A stretch of 64,000 nt of DNA from Candidatus Flexifilum affinis (GTDB lineage: Bacteria > Chloroflexota > Anaerolineae > Aggregatilineales > Phototrophicaceae). Positions 63,561 to 64,000 of the stretch are shown here, piece after piece. Where the stretch lies: contig JADJPJ010000042.1 of the NCBI GenBank assembly GCA_016713325.1, forward strand, positions 1-64,000. The letters are read 5' to 3'. Numbering within the stretch: the stretch's first letter is position 1; each line of letters opens with the position of its first letter. The position numbers and the translations under genes are program-made. The notes below the pieces were generated by a model. It made no database searches and had not been told where the DNA came from. It was given only the letters and a program-made list of their open reading frames with translations.

Positions 63561-64000
63561 CCTGGCGGCAGCGGTGCCAGATATCCCTCGCGGTACCAGT
63601 GCTCGATCTGCTCCCGGCTGACCCCTTGGGACAGTGCGCCTTCGGCGGTGAAGCCTGATGGGTGGCCATCCAGCACGGCCTCCAGCGCCGGGTCGCGCAG
63701 ATAATCGGCGCGGAAGTCGTGATAGATGCCGCGCGCGGGCGAGCGATAGCACCAGACCGGCAGGATGTAGCGCGTCGAATCGCCGAGCGGCGCGGCGCGG
63801 AAGCGCATCGGTGGGGCGACCCTGGCCTCGGTGATCACGCGCATGTAGGCGTTCAACTGCGCTTCGTTGCTGAACTGATCATGCAGCGTGACCATCGTCT
63901 CCGCCGACGTGCGGCGCTTCTCCCGAAGGATGTCCGCAGCGATCTGCGCGGCCGTATCGTGATCGCCGTAATCGACTTTGTCGATCAGCTCCTCCGGGAG
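63539..64000 (-). CDS. Hypothetical protein, open at the right edge
   Basis: The frame enters from beyond position 64000 and gives at least 153 residues. The visible part reads PEELIDKVDYGDHDTAAQIA, TLHDQFSNEAQLNAYMRVIT, RFRAAPLGDSTRYILPVWCY, GIYHDFRADYLRDPALEAVL and QIEHWYREGYLAPLPPGSTS. An internal ATG at 63895 is not required as a start, since the reading continues upstream to the edge. I do not recognise the family. The stop lies inside the palindromic repeat array, so the natural C-terminus may have been altered. Confidence 0.6.
   Translation of the reverse strand, partial: LPEELIDKVDYGDHDTAAQIAADILREKRRTSAETMVTLHDQFSNEAQLNAYMRVITEARVAPPMRFRAAPLGDSTRYILPVWCYRSPARGIYHDFRADYLRDPALEAVLDGHPSGFTAEGALSQGVSREQIEHWYREGYLAPLPPGSTSPVP

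Overview
The window is GC-rich bacterial DNA that looks like a member of the Chloroflexota (Anaerolineae-like). This is an inference from gene content: Thr/Pro-rich lipoproteins, Uma2 endonucleases, cohesin and dockerin modules outside cellulosomes, a DUF348/G5/3D protein, an isoamylase early-set protein and many Ser/Thr and PAS kinases. No rRNA or tRNA is visible. Many genes are split by +1/-1 shifts, several at homopolymers, and 17.04-17.74 kb is almost pure G. The sequence is therefore probably a lightly polished draft. I give frameshifted genes as single loci with the reconstructed span.

Layout. 0.1-3.4 kb: a decayed FAD amine oxidase, a DMT exporter and a secreted LysM protein. 3.6-6.9 kb: an FkbM methyltransferase and two tandem paralogous glycosyltransferases. 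6.9-11.3 kb: two related membrane proteins, rsmA, a 3D-domain cell-wall protein and the SRP RNA. 11.4-17.0 kb: a decayed Uma2 gene with an internal duplication, a TIR-formylglycine-enzyme-fold fusion, a sulfatase-fold enzyme overlapping a glycosyltransferase, and an intact Uma2. 17.0-17.75 kb: poly-G artefact. 17.8-26.8 kb (minus strand): a stand-alone ComEC-like MBL hydrolase, a polytopic membrane protein, a phosphotriesterase-family hydrolase, a lipoprotein, a beta-lactamase-fold hydrolase and a CocE/S15 hydrolase. 26.9-29.9 kb: PadR regulator, modA, modB and a START-like protein.

29.9-37.6 kb: hisS, a small toxin-antitoxin-like remnant, a GH2 glycosidase, a lipoprotein, a cohesin/beta-propeller protein and a response-regulator/kinase hybrid whose phospho-acceptor Asp is Glu. 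37.8-39.5 kb: an AT-richer island with one 588-aa protein joining a PD-(D/E)XK nuclease to a translation-factor-like barrel. 39.6-48.5 kb: an MFS exporter and a starch/maltodextrin locus (GH13 enzyme, ABC permeases, a binding protein fused to two starch-binding X25 modules, MarR regulator), with an IS5-family element inserted just upstream of the GH13 gene.

48.8-56.1 kb: an SH3b-M23 peptidase, an isoamylase early-set protein, an L,D-transpeptidase, a secreted formylglycine-enzyme-fold protein and a ~1010-aa multi-PAS hybrid kinase. 56.2-64 kb: a GntR regulator overlapping a Ser/Thr kinase with a beta-propeller sensor, a DUF3291 protein, a dockerin protein, an aldo/keto reductase, a class III aminotransferase, a palindromic repeat array and an open-ended hypothetical gene.

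The best candidates for something undescribed are the 588-aa nuclease/translation-factor fusion, the TIR-FGE protein with its unusual C-terminal stretch, the binding protein carrying its own X25 modules, and the cohesin and dockerin proteins.
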